Origin: an uncultured Clostridia bacterium | Lineage (GTDB): Bacteria > Bacillota > Clostridia > TANB77 > CAG-508 | Reading direction: 5' to 3' | Length of the DNA stretch: 5,404 nucleotides | Assembly (NCBI GenBank): GCA_948585895.1 | Contig: CAPBNZ010000055.1 | Coordinates: forward strand, 6,479-11,882 | Part shown: in pieces, positions 5,197 to 5,404 of the stretch | Layout: each line of letters starts with the position of its first letter | How positions within the stretch are numbered: the first letter of the stretch is position 1 | The notes under the pieces: model-generated | Told to the model about the DNA's origin: nothing | Databases searched by the model: none | The model's input: only the letters and a program-made list of their open reading frames with translations | Made by a program: the position numbers and the translations under genes

Positions 5197-5404
5197 GCAA
5201 AAATAATAAACTTATGAAAAATACCTGATAAAATGTAATTGTAAAATAGTTAAAGGGGTATTATAACACATTATAAAATTAATATATATCGAATGTTGTC
5301 GATAATATATTATGATGGTACTTACAATATAAAGATAAAATTGAAAATTTTTAAATAATATTTGATAATTTTATAAATTCATATTAATATATTGTTAATG
5401 AATA
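5197..5404. other. Gene-free, extremely AT-rich right end
   Basis: From the regulator stop (5072) to the window end I see no credible gene on either strand; every ATG opens only a few codons or lacks a Shine-Dalgarno. A possible rightward promoter is present: TTGTAA (5239-5244), 17 nt, TATAAC (5262-5267). Thirteen bases after it begins an imperfect dyad. If real, this promoter serves a gene beyond the right edge. Confidence 0.4.
5280..5312. repeat. Imperfect inverted repeat with TCGA core arms
   Basis: Arms 5280-5292 and 5299-5312 pair over 13 bp with one bulged A (5305) and the 6-nt loop ATGTTG. The inner ATCGA/TCGAT is the only part that is not pure A/T. No T-run follows, so it is not a terminator. 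It sits where the start of a transcript from the candidate promoter at 5239-5267 would be, suiting an operator or leader hairpin. A chance AT-rich dyad is also possible. Confidence 0.4.

Noticed and set aside
1..5404. CRISPR array, insertion sequence or transposase
   Set aside because: No regularly spaced direct repeats, and no transposase or integrase frame were found on either strand.

Overview
The window is very AT-rich and looks like a low-GC Firmicutes-type chromosome, probably an uncultured clostridial lineage. The clues are strong Shine-Dalgarno sequences, TTGACA/TATAAT-type promoters, intrinsic terminators, an encoded tRNA CCA end, and a MutY whose iron-sulphur loop has the CIPNG-type spacing I associate with Clostridia. 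TGA is used as a stop and TGG as Trp, so the code is not the Mycoplasma one. No species can be named from the sequence alone.

Layout, left to right. (1) Positions 2-139 hold the last 45 codons of a gene whose end resembles GyrI-like/AraC effector-binding domains, followed by an intrinsic terminator. (2) Positions 226-2869 hold a tight two-gene operon on the + strand with an 8-nt overlap. It encodes a 647-aa HerA/VirD4-like P-loop ATPase and a 235-aa cysteine-rich protein. (3) The convergent gap 2870-3067 contains two long hairpins whose G-U wobbles point to an RNA made from the minus strand. (4) On the minus strand lie tRNA-Ser(GGA) (3068-3159) with its own promoter and, upstream of it, mutY (3271-4320) with its own promoter. 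(5) A divergent pair follows: a 58-aa unknown minus-strand gene (4541-4717) and an 85-aa XRE/Cro-type regulator (4815-5072). Their shared control region carries a perfect 14-bp palindrome between the -35 and -10 of the small gene. (6) A strong terminator follows the regulator. The remaining ~200 bases are extremely AT-rich with no gene, but hold a possible promoter and an imperfect dyad.

The best candidate for an undescribed system is the ATPase/cysteine-rich operon. In the second protein, every third residue from 108 to 201 (32 positions in a row) is C, S, T, A, V, I or L, and 14 of its 16 cysteines sit on that lattice. This reads as eight 12-residue coils of a tight beta-solenoid with a cysteine-lined core. 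The ATPase looks like a DNA-pumping or conjugation-coupling enzyme, but no relaxase or other secretion gene is visible nearby. The pair may act together on DNA or in an envelope-linked process; that is inference. MutY (repair of A:8-oxoG) and tRNA-Ser are housekeeping genes.
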